Positions 35,197-44,810 of a stretch of 64,000 bases of DNA are shown here, piece by piece; within the stretch, counting starts at the first letter, position 1, and every line of letters begins with the position of its first letter. This stretch comes from Mycolicibacterium mucogenicum DSM 44124 (GTDB lineage: Bacteria > Actinomycetota > Actinomycetes > Mycobacteriales > Mycobacteriaceae). The translations under genes and the position numbers were made by a program. The notes below the pieces were generated by a model that saw nothing but the letters and a program-made list of their open reading frames with translations, ran no database searches and was not told the DNA's origin. The stretch spans positions 3,038,001-3,102,000 of the forward strand of contig NZ_CP062008.1 of NCBI RefSeq assembly GCF_005670685.2. Direction: 5' to 3'.

Positions 35197-37374
35197 TTGA
35201 GCGGAAATGCCACCCGGCTGCGAGCGATCGCCGGCGTCCAGGCCTATACGCCACCGGCGTACACCTTCGATCCGGCTGAAGCGCCCGGCGAGATCTTCGG
35301 CACGAACGTGTTCACCAAGGCCGAGATGCAGGCACGCCTGCCGAAGGCGATCTACAAATCGGTGGTGGCCACCATCGAGAAAGGCGCCAAGCTCGATCCG
35401 ACGGTCGCCGATGCCGTAGCGGCCGCGATGAAGGACTGGGCGCTGGAGAAGGGCGCGACGCACTACGCGCACGTCTTCTATCCGATGACCGGCCTGACCG
35501 CCGAGAAGCACGACAGCTTCCTCGAGCCGGTCTCTGACGGGCAGGCGCTGGCCGAGTTCGCCGGCAAGACCCTGGTGCAGGGTGAGCCCGACGCGTCGAG
35601 CTTTCCGTCCGGCGGCCTGCGATCCACGTTCGAGGCCCGCGGCTACACCGGCTGGGACGTGACCAGCCCGGCGTACATCCTGGAGAACCCGAACGGCAAC
35701 ACTCTGTGCATCCCAACGGTTTTCGTGTCGATGACCGGCGAGGCGCTGGACTACAAGACGCCGCTGCTGCGCAGCCAGCAGGCCATGGGCATCCACGCGG
35801 AACGGATCTTGACGCTGTTCGGCCACAAGGATCTCGAGAAGGTCGTCTCGTTCTGTGGTCCCGAGCAGGAGTACTTCCTGGTCGACCGCCACTTCTTCCT
35901 CGCTCGGCCCGACCTGATCAACTCCGGCCGTACGCTGTTCGGCGCCAAACCACCCAAGGGCCAGGAGTTCGACGACCACTATTTCGGTGCCGTCCCCGAC
36001 CGGGTGCTGGGGTTCATGATGGACACCGAGCGGGAGCTGTTCAAGCTCGGCATCCCCGCCAAGACCCGCCACAATGAGGTCGCCCCCGGACAGTTCGAGG
36101 TGGCCCCGATGTTCGAGCGCGCCAACATCGCGTCGGATCACCAGCAGTTGCTGATGACCGTGTTCAAGACCATCGCCAAGAAGCACGGCATGGAATGCCT
36201 GTTCCACGAGAAGCCATTCGCCGGCGTGAACGGTTCGGGCAAGCACGTCAACTTCTCCGTCGGCAACGCCGAGCTGGGGTCATTGCTGGTGCCGGGCGAC
36301 ACGCCCCACGAGAACGCCCAGTTCCTGGTGTTCTGCGCCGCCGTCATCCGCGCCGTGCACAAATTCGGTGGGCTCCTGCGGGTTTCGGTGGCGTCGGCGA
36401 CGAATGACCACCGCTTGGGTGCCAATGAGGCACCGCCCGCGATCATCTCGATCTTCCTGGGTGATCAGCTCGCCGACGTCTTCGAGCAGATCGCCAAGGG
36501 CGCCGCGACGTCGTCGAAGGGCAAGGGCAGCATGATCATCGGCGTCGACACCCTGCCGGTGCTGCCGACCGACCCCGGTGACCGCAACCGCACCAGCCCG
36601 TTCGCCTTCACCGGCAACAGGTTTGAGTTCCGGGCGCCCGGTTCGGGCCAGACGGTGGCGGTGCCGATGATCGTCCTCAACACCATCATGGCCGACTCGT
36701 TCGACTACATCGCCACCAATCTGGAGCAGGCCGTGGCCGACGGCGAGGAGTTCGACACCGCGGTGCAGAAGCTGCTCACCGAGGTGATCACCGAGCACGG
36801 TGCGGTGGTGTTCAACGGCGACGGATATTCGGAGAACTGGCAAGCCGAGGCGGCCTCCCGCGGGCTGCCGAACCTGAAGACCACGCTGGATGCCATCCCG
36901 GAACTGATCAAGCCCGAGGCGGTCGCGGTCTTCGAGAAGTACGGCGTCTTCAACGAGCGGGAGTTGCACAGTCGCTACGAGGTTCGCCTGGAGCAGTACG
37001 CGCTGACGATCGGCGTCGAGGCCAAGCTGGCACTCGAGATCGGTTCCACCATCGTGCTGCCGGCGGCGTTGCGCTACCAAACCGAGCTCGCGCAGAACGT
37101 CGCTGCTTTGACGGCAGCCGGCATGACACCGAGTTTGACGCTGCTGCAATCGATCTCGGAGCCGATCACCGCACTCAGTGACGCGTTGGCAACGCTGACG
37201 ACGGCGCTGGCAGATCATTCGGCCGAGTCCGCCTACGACGAGGCCAAGCACGCGCAAGTTGCGTTGTTGCCCGCCATGGAGGCCGTCCGTGCCGCGGCCG
37301 ACACGCTGGAGACTGTCGTGGCCGACGACCTGTGGCCGTTGCCGACATATCAGGAGATGCTCTACGTCCTCTAG
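35197..37374 (+). CDS. glnN: Type III glutamine synthetase
   Basis: A 725-residue GSIII enzyme, far longer than GSI (about 470), making glutamine from glutamate, ammonia and ATP. Family features are [16 protein letters not shown] (Glu ligands), [25 protein letters not shown] and [21 protein letters not shown] long C-terminal extension follows. The TTG start has GGGATAGGA upstream. A TTGACA hexamer at 35121-35126 may be a -35 element; I see no convincing GlnR box. Mycobacteria usually rely on GSI, so this is an accessory nitrogen enzyme. Confidence 0.95.
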   Translation: MSGNATRLRAIAGVQAYTPPAYTFDPAEAPGEIFGTNVFTKAEMQARLPKAIYKSVVATIEKGAKLDPTVADAVAAAMKDWALEKGATHYAHVFYPMTGLTAEKHDSFLEPVSDGQALAEFAGKTLVQGEPDASSFPSGGLRSTFEARGYTGWDVTSPAYILENPNGNTLCIPTVFVSMTGEALDYKTPLLRSQQAMGIHAERILTLFGHKDLEKVVSFCGPEQEYFLVDRHFFLARPDLINSGRTLFGAKPPKGQEFDDHYFGAVPDRVLGFMMDTERELFKLGIPAKTRHNEVAPGQFEVAPMFERANIASDHQQLLMTVFKTIAKKHGMECLFHEKPFAGVNGSGKHVNFSVGNAELGSLLVPGDTPHENAQFLVFCAAVIRAVHKFGGLLRVSVASATNDHRLGANEAPPAIISIFLGDQLADVFEQIAKGAATSSKGKGSMIIGVDTLPVLPTDPGDRNRTSPFAFTGNRFEFRAPGSGQTVAVPMIVLNTIMADSFDYIATNLEQAVADGEEFDTAVQKLLTEVITEHGAVVFNGDGYSENWQAEAASRGLPNLKTTLDAIPELIKPEAVAVFEKYGVFNERELHSRYEVRLEQYALTIGVEAKLALEIGSTIVLPAALRYQTELAQNVAALTAAGMTPSLTLLQSISEPITALSDALATLTTALADHSAESAYDEAKHAQVALLPAMEAVRAAADTLETVVADDLWPLPTYQEMLYVL

Positions 37375-37390
37375 AACCGCTGGCCAGTGG

Positions 37391-37433
37391 GCACTTACTG
37401 CGCCTCGGACCGCACGCGGGCCGCAGTAAGTGC
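37391..37433 (+). terminator. Inverted repeat / terminator after glnN
   Basis: Perfect 12-base arms GCACTTACTGCG (37391-37402) and CGCAGTAAGTGC (37422-37433) with a 19-base loop, 16 bases after the glnN stop. It also covers the C-terminal codons of the integrase remnant read from the other strand. Confidence 0.55.
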
Positions 37434-37700
37434 TCCTGTCAGCATCTGGTCCGCAGCCTTGCGCGTACGGTCTTCCGCTTTGGGCAACAGGTGCGAATAC
37501 GTGTTCAGCGTCAACGACGGCGAGCAGTGGCCATTACCCGCTGCACGGTGACTGCGTCGCACCCGGCGGCAATCAAGCCCCCGGTGCGTAGACGATGCGC
37601 TCACTGCCGTACTTCGGTGACCGCAGTTCGACTCCGCCGCCCTTGAGCATTTGCGCTTCGCGTTAGACGTGAACCTCGTGGCGCATGAAGTCGAGGGGTT
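37395..37700 (-). pseudogene. Decayed tyrosine-recombinase (integrase) remnant
   Basis: The minus strand holds pieces of a phage-type tyrosine integrase. Near 37610-37650 a fragment reads MLKGGGVELRSPKYGSERIV, like the mid-domain of mycobacterial integrases. Near 37520-37580 LIAAGCDAVTVQRVM is out of frame with the following GHCSPSLTLNTYSHLLPKAE, which contains the catalytic GH-pair region and the active-site Tyr (NTYSHL). Stops, a frameshift at the VMGH junction and missing sequence between the blocks show that it is non-functional. The remnant ends in VRSEAQ at 37395. No att repeat or tRNA was found beside it. Confidence 0.8.
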
Positions 37701-37836
37701 CGCGTTCAGGCACGACGTTGGGAATGTCGGAACGGGAGCCCTGAGCACCTACAAGCCTCGGTCAACTCGAAATTGCGCGAGCCCCGGCACGGGGGGTACC
37801 GGCCCCACTGCCGTTCAAGCGTCAGCCGCCGATCCG

Positions 37837-38904
37837 TTAGTTGCCCTCAAGTGTCACCTGCAATTGCTTGATGGAGTTCAACTGATTCCGAGTCAGTGTC
37901 ACCCATTTGATTGTGAGTTCGCGCCCCTCCTTTGGAAATAGGATGGCGTGCATGCGTCCTGGCACCGGACTCAGGCCGATCAGGGCGGACGTGAACATCT
38001 CGCCAGTCGGGACTTTCTCCATTGCGAGGTACAACATGGGTGTTCGCTCCCAGCTCATCTGTCCCTGCAGTGTCACCGCCTCGATTCGGTGTAATGCGCC
38101 CTCTGGACCCCGTAAGTAAGCCCCTATCTGGTGAACATCGAACGTGTGACCGTGTGACCACGTCGGATTTTCGGCTGGGGCCGGCTCATCGCTGGACGGC
38201 GGAAATCCTGACGGCAGCCGATCTGTCATCGGCTTTGTGAGACAGAGGGTTTCGGTCGATGCGACGAGCATGGATTCTGCGAATTCTTGGAAGTCAGTAT
38301 AAGCCGGGTGCGGCTTGGCTTCTGCGTCGAGAACCGGAGTCGCCCAGGGGATTGTCAAGAACTCGGGCGCGTCGCACATGTGAACGTGGATGTGCCATTG
38401 CGGCCATGTCAGGTAGTGCTGCGAGGCTCTGAACACCTCCGATGGCGGGCCTTTCATCGGGGCGAGGTCGGGAAAGTCAAGTTCGATGGGCCTGGTCCAT
38501 TCCTTGATCACGTAGAGGTCGACACCGTGATAGGCCGCCTTCTTTATCGCGGCTTCGGAGTACCCCGAGGTGCAGACGATTGCTCGGTGCGTCACCGAAG
38601 GCATGTCTTTCAGCTTGAGGGCGAGTGCTTCGACGTGCGACACATCAAGCGACTTCTTCCGGTGCTTCACTTCGTAACCAGCGAAGTGATAGACCTCGCC
38701 GCCTGGTATCGAGACCGTCACGTCTACATCGCGTCGAGTCTCAGACGCTTCGTCTGCAACCTCATCACCGACGATGACGTTATGGCCCACGCCGCCGCCG
38801 TGCTTTAGCGCGAACAAGCCGACGAGGTATTGAACGAGCATCGGGGAAAGGGGCACCTTGTGCGGCTTGGTCACGGCGTCCACGGTATCCGCCAGGGTGC
38901 TCAC
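37837..38904 (-). CDS. Mrr-like (PD-(D/E)XK) restriction endonuclease-type protein
   Basis: A protein of about 355 residues from GTG 38904 (GTG 38874 is an alternative). Residues about 60-165 form a Mrr-type nuclease core: DVDVTVSIPGG..YHFAGYEVKHRKKSLD supplies the Asp and the ExK catalytic pair (EVK), and AIVCTSGYSEAAIKKAAYHG is the characteristic later helix. The C-terminal half is unassigned. The gene has lower GC than its neighbours (55 and 63 percent in two 60-base lines I counted) and sits beside an integrase remnant, so it is probably acquired. No methylase gene is present, which suits a modification-dependent enzyme. Confidence 0.72.
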   Translation of the reverse strand: MSTLADTVDAVTKPHKVPLSPMLVQYLVGLFALKHGGGVGHNVIVGDEVADEASETRRDVDVTVSIPGGEVYHFAGYEVKHRKKSLDVSHVEALALKLKDMPSVTHRAIVCTSGYSEAAIKKAAYHGVDLYVIKEWTRPIELDFPDLAPMKGPPSEVFRASQHYLTWPQWHIHVHMCDAPEFLTIPWATPVLDAEAKPHPAYTDFQEFAESMLVASTETLCLTKPMTDRLPSGFPPSSDEPAPAENPTWSHGHTFDVHQIGAYLRGPEGALHRIEAVTLQGQMSWERTPMLYLAMEKVPTGEMFTSALIGLSPVPGRMHAILFPKEGRELTIKWVTLTRNQLNSIKQLQVTLEGN

Positions 38905-39217
38905 TGCCCCGTAGGGCGCCGAACGGACCCTAGATGGTGCCCCTCCCGCAAGCGCGAATCGGCGTACAGCCCTAGGGCCGCAGCGATTCCACGAACGCTG
39001 GTTGTGGGTAGGTTGGGGGTTTGGGCATTTCAAGAGATATTTTCGCCATTTGTCCGAATCCCACTCACCCTCACAGACATCAGTTCGGGATTGCTCTACG
39101 TCCCCTGAGCAGCGGGTCCGCCCGATTTCCAGAACGCCGGCAAATTTTCGACCACCAGCGCATACTCGATGCGAGATTGTCTCGATGGCCAAAGGAAATC
39201 GGTGGTGAATCTTTGCC
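38905..39217. other. Non-coding stretch between nuclease and oxidoreductase genes
   Basis: About 313 bases with a locally AT-richer core (39040-39110). The two divergent promoters should lie here. I see no tRNA, att repeat, known operator or credible ORF. Confidence 0.4.
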
Positions 39218-40687
39218 GTGACTGATTCACAGCGCGTCGATCGATCCGATGTCTGCATTCTCGGCGCCGGTATCGCCGGCCTCAACGCGCTGGCGGTCGC
39301 CGCCCAATACCTGGGGCCCAATGGCAAAGTCGTCCTCGTAGACCAGCGGCCGCGTGTCGGCGGGATGTGGCTCGACACCTACGACTACGTACGCCTTCAT
39401 CAGCCGTATCAGCTGTTCACCGCCGGCAACATCAAATGGACGCTGGGTAGGGAACGCGGTTACCTGGCGAGCAAGCCGGAGATCCTCGACCATTTGCAGC
39501 ACTGTATGGATGTGGTGGCCCGGCGAGTCGATCTCGACGCGCGCTTCGGCTGGGCCTACGTATCGCACGAGGAGACCGACGGCATAGTCCGGGTGACGCT
39601 GCGGGACCCTTCAGGACATGAGCGACTGGTGGAGACAAAGCGGTTGATCAAAGCGTTCGGCTTCCAGGTCGAGCCGAACCCGCCACTACCCGTTACCAGT
39701 CATCGCGTCCGGTCGACCACACCCAACGACCTTGCCCAGGTCATCGAATCCGACGCGCCGGTGTGGATTATCGGCGGCGGCAAGACCGGCCTGGACACCG
39801 CCCACCTGCTCATCACCCGTTGCCCGGGACGCGAGGTGAATATGGTGGTAGGCCGCGGCTCGATCGCACTCCGACGGGATGTCCTGCTGCCTGAAGGGAT
39901 TCGTGGGCGGTGGTTCGGCGGGCTGCCGTTCACCACCCTCGGGGACGGACTCGCCAAGCGCTACGACGGCACCAACGAAGACGAGGTCCTCCGCTGGTAT
40001 TACGCCACGCTCGGTACCGGCCCAACCGGCGAGAAATGCGACTTCGCGCATGGCTTCGGCGGCGTGACGTCCGACGCGGAAATGGCCGTCATCAACGGCG
40101 GCCTCCGCCGGGCCGACAACGAGTACTTCACCGACGCGGTTGACCGTGATGGCTCAACGGAACTCAAGTTCCGCAGCGGCCGCACCGAGCAAGTACCCCA
40201 AGGCACCTGGTTGGTCAACTGCACAGGACTGTTGTTGCGTGGCTCGCATCCGTATGAACCGTTCGTCTCACCGTCGGGATGCACATTGTCGATTCAACAG
40301 AGGTCGACTGCCATTCCCCTCACGCTCCAAGCGGCGTATTTCCTGACCCACTTGATGTTCACGGAAGGGCTGCACACCCTGCCGTTATATGAACTCGACG
40401 CCGAGGACTTGCGCGACAAGATGGGGCGGTCCCCGGTCCCCCCAGGCTTTCCCCTGACTCTCTACAACCTGAGTTTGGCCTTCGACTATTTGCCTAACAA
40501 GGTATTCGCCGGTTTCGGCTCGGACTTGTTGCTCTGGTATCCGCTGCCTCGACGGCTGGCCGCGATGGTGCGGTTCCAGCGCACGCACCGCCGGGACCGG
40601 GAACGTCATCGGGCCACGCTCGACACGATCCACAAGCGCTACGACGTCCGCTGCGGGCCGTTGGAGCATCTCACGGGCCAGGTCTAA
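39218..40687 (+). CDS. FAD/NAD(P)-dependent oxidoreductase (FMO-like)
   Basis: A 489-residue flavoprotein. The FAD site is ILGAGIAGLNALAVA near residue 15, and VDQRPRVGGMWLDTYDYVRL resembles the flavin-monooxygenase/thioredoxin-reductase-like group. A second dinucleotide site IIGGGKTGLDTAHLL near residue 185 should bind NAD(P)H. Products of this group range from monooxygenases to ferredoxin reductase-like enzymes, and the reaction is not defined. The GTG start is used, as the preceding ATG frames stop early. It converges on the DinB-like gene. Confidence 0.82.
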   Translation: MTDSQRVDRSDVCILGAGIAGLNALAVAAQYLGPNGKVVLVDQRPRVGGMWLDTYDYVRLHQPYQLFTAGNIKWTLGRERGYLASKPEILDHLQHCMDVVARRVDLDARFGWAYVSHEETDGIVRVTLRDPSGHERLVETKRLIKAFGFQVEPNPPLPVTSHRVRSTTPNDLAQVIESDAPVWIIGGGKTGLDTAHLLITRCPGREVNMVVGRGSIALRRDVLLPEGIRGRWFGGLPFTTLGDGLAKRYDGTNEDEVLRWYYATLGTGPTGEKCDFAHGFGGVTSDAEMAVINGGLRRADNEYFTDAVDRDGSTELKFRSGRTEQVPQGTWLVNCTGLLLRGSHPYEPFVSPSGCTLSIQQRSTAIPLTLQAAYFLTHLMFTEGLHTLPLYELDAEDLRDKMGRSPVPPGFPLTLYNLSLAFDYLPNKVFAGFGSDLLLWYPLPRRLAAMVRFQRTHRRDRERHRATLDTIHKRYDVRCGPLEHLTGQV

Positions 40688-40690
40688 CCG

Positions 40691-40705
40691 CGTTCTGCGA
40701 GAACG
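40691..40705. terminator. Candidate bidirectional terminator hairpin
   Basis: Stem CGTTCT / AGAACG with loop GCG, followed by TGTTT on the + strand, in the 22-base gap between convergent genes. Confidence 0.45.
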
Positions 40706-40709
40706 TGTT

Positions 40710-41192
40710 TCAGACGCCGGTTACACCATCGATCCGTTCGCGGATGACGTCGGCGTGCCCGCAGTGGCGGGCGTACTCGGCGATCATGTGCGTGTAGATC
40801 CAGCGCAGGCTCACCTCGCCGCCCATGAACGGGCTGGTGTCGTCGAGCCGGCGCGCGGCGCAGTGTGCACGCGCATGGGCGATCTCGTCGTGCCAGATGC
40901 GAAACGCAAGCGGGTACGACGACTCCGGTGACAGCTCGAACCCGCCGTCGTGGCCCTCGGGGTGATCCGAGGGCCCGAAAATCGGTGGTGCCTGCTCACC
41001 GGCGAGCACCCGGCGGAACCAGTTGCGCTCCACCTCCGCGGCGTGCCGCAGCAACCCCAGCAGCGTCAGCTCAGAGGGCGGTGCGGACGCGGTGCGCAGC
41101 TGCTCGTCGTCGAGGCCCTCGCATTTCGCCGCCAACGTCGCGCGGTAGAAGTCGAGCCAACCCTCGAGTGTGGTGCGCTCGTCGGCATTCAT
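40710..41192 (-). CDS. DinB-family / mycothiol-transferase-like protein
   Basis: A 160-residue protein. LLRHAAEVERNWFRR and EYARHCGHADVIRER give the three-His metal site of the DinB/DUF664 bundle; the ending is nearly the same as in the 22977-23462 gene, so the two are paralogues. Such proteins are proposed thiol transferases acting with mycothiol. ATG 41192 begins the conserved MNADERTTLEGWL block. It is divergent from the YCII/ECF42 operon. Confidence 0.82.
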   Translation of the reverse strand: MNADERTTLEGWLDFYRATLAAKCEGLDDEQLRTASAPPSELTLLGLLRHAAEVERNWFRRVLAGEQAPPIFGPSDHPEGHDGGFELSPESSYPLAFRIWHDEIAHARAHCAARRLDDTSPFMGGEVSLRWIYTHMIAEYARHCGHADVIRERIDGVTGV

Positions 41193-41283
41193 GGGCGGCA
41201 CCGGCCGCTGCACGGAAGTCACGCTTCTCGATGGTGCCAGGCCATCCCGACATTCTGCCGATCGCCGAGGAAAATCCCGTTTC

Positions 41284-41289
41284 TGTCGA
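41284..41289 (+). promoter_or_regulatory. Candidate ECF42-type -35 element (TGTCGA)
   Basis: TGTCGA lies 73 bases before the YCII start. Promoters of ECF42 sigma factors are reported to use TGTCGA in the -35 region, and these factors normally drive their own YCII partner. No unique -10 could be assigned. Confidence 0.35.
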
Positions 41290-41361
41290 AATCCGGGGTA
41301 GTCGTTCGTGTAGAAGGTGAAGGGTGGCAACCGGCCGCCCCCAGACCGAGGAGTGACGGTC

Positions 41362-41715
41362 ATGCACTACCTACTCGCCATGCATCAGCCGGTCGGCGAT
41401 CCGCCACCGCCGGAGGTGCTGGGACCGATCATGGATGCGCTGGACGCGGTCGAGCACGATATGAAGGCGGCGGGCGTGTGGGTGTTCTCCGGCGGCTTGC
41501 ACGGTCCCGATGCGTCGACCGTCGTGCGGGTCAGCGACGGCGCGGTCCTGACGACGGACGGCCCGTACGTCGAGGGCAAGGAACATCTGGGCGGATTCAC
41601 CATCATCGACGTGCCTGATCTGGATTCCGCGCTCGGCTGGGCGCGCAGGCAGGCGGAAGCCGTGCGGCTCCTACCCATCGAGGTGCGCCCGTTCCGGGGC
41701 GATCTGAGGGGCTGA
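41362..41715 (+). CDS. YCII/DGPF-domain protein (ECF42 partner)
   Basis: A 117-residue YCII-related protein. It begins [10 protein letters not shown] and contains the family's [18 protein letters not shown] block (DGP motif), which names the DGPF group. GAGGAG precedes the ATG. Genes of this type sit directly before ECF42 sigma factors across actinobacteria, as here with an eight-base gap. They resemble muconolactone-isomerase/YCII folds and are the likely regulatory target of the sigma factor. The reaction is unknown. Confidence 0.9.
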   Translation: MHYLLAMHQPVGDPPPPEVLGPIMDALDAVEHDMKAAGVWVFSGGLHGPDASTVVRVSDGAVLTTDGPYVEGKEHLGGFTIIDVPDLDSALGWARRQAEAVRLLPIEVRPFRGDLRG

Positions 41716-41723
41716 ACACAACC

Positions 41724-42950
41724 GTGCCGCAGATGGCGCCCGTAGAGATCGCCGGTGTGTTCCGGCGGGAGTACGGGCGGGCGGTGGCCGTCCTGGTCCG
41801 TCGATTCGGTGACATCGACCTCGCCGAGGAGGCGGTCCAGGACGCCTTCACCAAAGCGGTCGATCGCTGGCCGCAGACCGGCGCGCCGCCGAGCCCTGCC
41901 GGATGGATCGTCACCACCGCCGCCCACACGATCGTCGACCGGTTCCGCCGGGAATCCGTCCGCGGCGAGCGACACGCCCAGGCGGCACTGCTCTACCCGG
42001 CGGCCGACGACGAACAGCTCGAAGAAGGCCCCGTGCACGACGACCGGCTCCGCCTGATCTTCACGTGCTGTCACCCGGCGCTCGCCCTTGATGCGCGGGT
42101 CGCACTGACGCTCCGCCTGCTCGGTGGCCTGTCCACCAAGGAGATCGCCCGCGCCTTCCTGATCCCGGAAACCACTGTCGCGCAACGGCTGGTCCGCGCC
42201 AAGCGCAAGATCCGCGATGCCCGCATCCCCTACCGCGTGCCGCACGACAGCGACCTGCCCGACCGTCTGCACGGGGTACTCGCCGTGGTGTACCTCATCT
42301 TCAACGAGGGACACACCGCCAGCTCGGGCGACGATCTCGTACGGGCCGATCTCACCGGCGAGGCGGTTCGGCTCGGCCGGCTGCTGGCCGAGCTGATGCC
42401 GGACGAGCCCGAGATATGGGGACTGCTCGCGCTGATTCTGCTGACCGATGCACGACGCACGGCGCGGACAGATGCGGACGGCAATCTGGTGCTGCTCACC
42501 GACCAGGACCGCAGTGAGTGGGACCGCGGCCTCATCGGAGAAGGGCAGGCGTTGGTGCGCCGATGCCTGCGCCGAAACCAGCCCGGGCCGTATCAGATCC
42601 AGGCCGCCATCAACGCCGTGCACAGTGACGCGCCGACTGCCGCCGCCACCGACTGGCGCCAGATTCTCGCGCTGTACGACCAGCTGATGGCCATTGCTCC
42701 GACTCCGGTTGTCGCGCTCAATCGCGCCGTGGCGGTCGCCGAGGTACATGACCCGCAGACCGCGCTGGACCTGGTGGAAGCGCTCGATCTGGCCGGCTAC
42801 CACGTCTACCACGCGGTCCGGGCCGCATTGCTGTCTCGCCTCGGCCGCACAGCCGAGGCGGCCGAGGCCTACCACCGCGCGGCCGCGCTGACCGCGAACC
42901 CCATCGAGGAGGCATACCTGCGCCGCGCTCACGACGCCTTGGACAGTTGA
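41724..42950 (+). CDS. ECF42-group sigma factor with C-terminal TPR-like extension
   Basis: A 408-residue sigma-70 family factor. Region 2 spans about residues 8-75 ([30 protein letters not shown]). Region 4 near residues 120-160 has [21 protein letters not shown]. The remaining 230 residues form a helical extension ([16 protein letters not shown], then LLALILL and later [11 protein letters not shown] repeats), which marks group ECF42. It directs RNA polymerase to a small set of promoters, probably its own operon. No anti-sigma gene is present, typical of this group. Confidence 0.9.
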   Translation: MPQMAPVEIAGVFRREYGRAVAVLVRRFGDIDLAEEAVQDAFTKAVDRWPQTGAPPSPAGWIVTTAAHTIVDRFRRESVRGERHAQAALLYPAADDEQLEEGPVHDDRLRLIFTCCHPALALDARVALTLRLLGGLSTKEIARAFLIPETTVAQRLVRAKRKIRDARIPYRVPHDSDLPDRLHGVLAVVYLIFNEGHTASSGDDLVRADLTGEAVRLGRLLAELMPDEPEIWGLLALILLTDARRTARTDADGNLVLLTDQDRSEWDRGLIGEGQALVRRCLRRNQPGPYQIQAAINAVHSDAPTAAATDWRQILALYDQLMAIAPTPVVALNRAVAVAEVHDPQTALDLVEALDLAGYHVYHAVRAALLSRLGRTAEAAEAYHRAAALTANPIEEAYLRRAHDALDS

Positions 42951-42964
42951 CCGGATCCCGGCCG

Positions 42965-43630
42965 TCAGCGCGATTTCGTCAGCAGGTCGACGAGTTCGAC
43001 CGGATGCGACAGTATCGCCATGTGGCCGCCGGGCATGACCTCGGGTTCGATGCCGAGACGATCCGCGACCACGCGCCGCATGAATCCTTCGGGGAAGAAC
43101 CGGTCGTCGCGGAAGAGGATGAACCGCGTCGGAACCTGCGGAAGTGCTTCCGCCGGCCACGGTTTCAGCGACGGGGTCTCGGATTGCGCGCGTTCGATCT
43201 CTTCCGCGACCACCGCGAGGTCGACGCCGTTGTAGTACAGCGCGACGGCATCGTCGATGTCGTACCCACCCACTGCGGCCGCTTCCCGTTGCGCGGCAAC
43301 ACATCCGGTGGCGCTCCACCAATCACCGGGGCGCTCCCCCGGCCGCGGAACCATCGCCGAGACATAGACCAACTCCGCCGCACCTACCCGCGGACAGGCC
43401 AGCGCTCCGGTGAAGCCGCCGAATGAATGCGCCACGACCACAGGAGGTTCGCCGTCATCGAGTCGTTGTGCCGCGACCACGTCGGCATAGGTGTTCAGAT
43501 CGGCCGCATCATCGTCGCACGGCAGGTCAACCGCGATTCCGCGATGCCCACGAACAGCCAACTCGCGCACCACAAATCGCCAGTACGACGGATCGCACCC
43601 ACCACCCGGAACGAGCAGGAACGTCGTCAT
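42965..43630 (-). CDS. Alpha/beta hydrolase
   Basis: A 221-residue hydrolase. The N-terminus FLLVPGGGCDPSYWRFV is the oxyanion region typical of the salicylate-esterase-like (MES/EstC) group. The nucleophile elbow is VAHSFGGF, the acid in FRDDRFF, and the His in MPGGHMAILSHP. It follows the cutinase gene by ten bases on the same strand, so the two may be co-transcribed. It is cytoplasmic (no signal) and its substrate is unknown. Confidence 0.85.
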   Translation of the reverse strand: MTTFLLVPGGGCDPSYWRFVVRELAVRGHRGIAVDLPCDDDAADLNTYADVVAAQRLDDGEPPVVVAHSFGGFTGALACPRVGAAELVYVSAMVPRPGERPGDWWSATGCVAAQREAAAVGGYDIDDAVALYYNGVDLAVVAEEIERAQSETPSLKPWPAEALPQVPTRFILFRDDRFFPEGFMRRVVADRLGIEPEVMPGGHMAILSHPVELVDLLTKSR

Positions 43631-43640
43631 GGGGCCGCGG

Positions 43641-44375
43641 TCACAGCCTTCCGACGACGAAAGTCGCGGCCTGGTCGGCCATTCCGTTCGAGCCGTACGT
43701 GATGTGCGCGAACGACGGCCCACCGGCGGGCGCCCCGTTGCAGATGGTGTCGTCGGGCACGCACAGCTCGATCGTCTTGGCCACATACGCGGGCCCGATG
43801 GCTATCGGTGGCGCGCCGATGTCCGCCATGAACTGAGACGAGGGCTTTCCGAACAGCACAAGCGCCGCAACGTGGTTCGCGATTGCCGGCGGCATCGGTT
43901 TGGGCGCGTACCAGGTGTACTCCGCCAAATCCGCCGGGATCTCCTTCGGGAGCGCGTTCGCGGTCGTGAACCCCGACACCACTGCGCCCTGCGAGTATCC
44001 GCCGAGGACGATCCTGGTCTGCGGGCAGGCCGCCGCGGTCGCTTCGACGTGGGTGGCGGCGTCCTTGACCCCGTCGACGACGCTCTGCACGAAGTCCAGC
44101 CGGTTCCCGAAATCGCTGCTGGCCGCATAGTTCACCGGATACACCGCGACGGACTTGTTGCCTGCCTGCGCCTGCAGCGCATCGACGAGCGCACGGCCGG
44201 CCATCCCGATACCCGGTGGCTCGCTGGTGCCGCGGGCGAACACCACCTCGACATCGGGACAGGGCTCGGCGGACGCCGGTGGTGCCGGAGCACCCACAAA
44301 AGCGGAAGCGACGACCGTGGCGACCCCGGCGAGGTGGGGTAACCGCCTGGCGTGGAACAGCTTGATGATGTCCAT
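43641..44375 (-). CDS. Secreted cutinase-family esterase
   Basis: A 244-residue protein. The signal peptide ends near residue 36 (PPASAEP). The mature enzyme carries the cutinase motifs: FARGTSEPPGIG, the nucleophile GGYSQGAVV, the acid in CVPDDTIC and the His in FAHITYG. Mycobacterial homologues (Culp proteins) hydrolyse lipid esters or act as phospholipases at the envelope. Cys residues in the positions of two disulfides are present. It is divergent from a small secreted-protein gene. Confidence 0.92.
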   Translation of the reverse strand: MDIIKLFHARRLPHLAGVATVVASAFVGAPAPPASAEPCPDVEVVFARGTSEPPGIGMAGRALVDALQAQAGNKSVAVYPVNYAASSDFGNRLDFVQSVVDGVKDAATHVEATAAACPQTRIVLGGYSQGAVVSGFTTANALPKEIPADLAEYTWYAPKPMPPAIANHVAALVLFGKPSSQFMADIGAPPIAIGPAYVAKTIELCVPDDTICNGAPAGGPSFAHITYGSNGMADQAATFVVGRL

Positions 44376-44536
44376 ATCAGCTCCAGCTCACTGCGACCGG
44401 CTTTTCCATGCTGACACACAGCAGATGGCGGGCGATACCCGCGAGCCACAGGAATCTGCCAAGAATCCACCAAGGGCGGCATCTCACCATTGCTCACAAC
44501 GGTCGACGCAGGCCGAACCAGCGAGAGGGAGACACC

Positions 44537-44776
44537 ATGATCACCACCATGAAAAAGGCCGCGGGCACGGCGCTGCTGTCGGGCGGCCTGACACTGATCG
44601 GTTTCGGACTGGCTTCGGGCACCGCCCAGGCGTTCAATCCGCAGCCGGAACCTCCGACCAAGCCGACCGTCTCGGTCCAGTCGCACACCACCGCGCCGAG
44701 TTCGATCGGTGGCGGCAGCTCCACCGCACCCAAGGTGACCGCCGGCGGCATCCGCGGATGCGACGGCTCGGTGTAG
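44537..44776 (+). CDS. Small secreted protein (FNPQPEPP type)
   Basis: A 79-residue exported peptide. The signal is about 32 residues (TALLSGGLTLIGFGLASG, then TAQA), and the mature part starts FNPQPEPPTKP. Short proteins with this FNPQPEPP start occur in mycobacteria without known role. The rest is Ser/Thr/Gly-rich and ends GIRGCDGSV with a single Cys. GAGGGAG precedes the ATG at 44537. Confidence 0.7.
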   Translation: MITTMKKAAGTALLSGGLTLIGFGLASGTAQAFNPQPEPPTKPTVSVQSHTTAPSSIGGGSSTAPKVTAGGIRGCDGSV

Positions 44777-44810
44777 CCGACGGGCCGAGGTCAGCCGACG
44801 GGCCGAGGTC
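44775..44810. repeat. Tandem 18-base duplication
   Basis: Two identical copies of AGCCGACGGGCCGAGGTC sit end to end between the small secreted gene and the Rieske gene. They begin within the upstream stop region, and the second copy reaches into the Rieske stop codon. A recent replication-slippage event is the simplest explanation. Confidence 0.75.

Noticed and set aside
39050..39080. TCCGAATCCCACTC resembling a tRNA T-arm, as an attachment-site tRNA end
   Set aside because: The flanking bases do not pair as a T-stem and no acceptor or anticodon arm is present.
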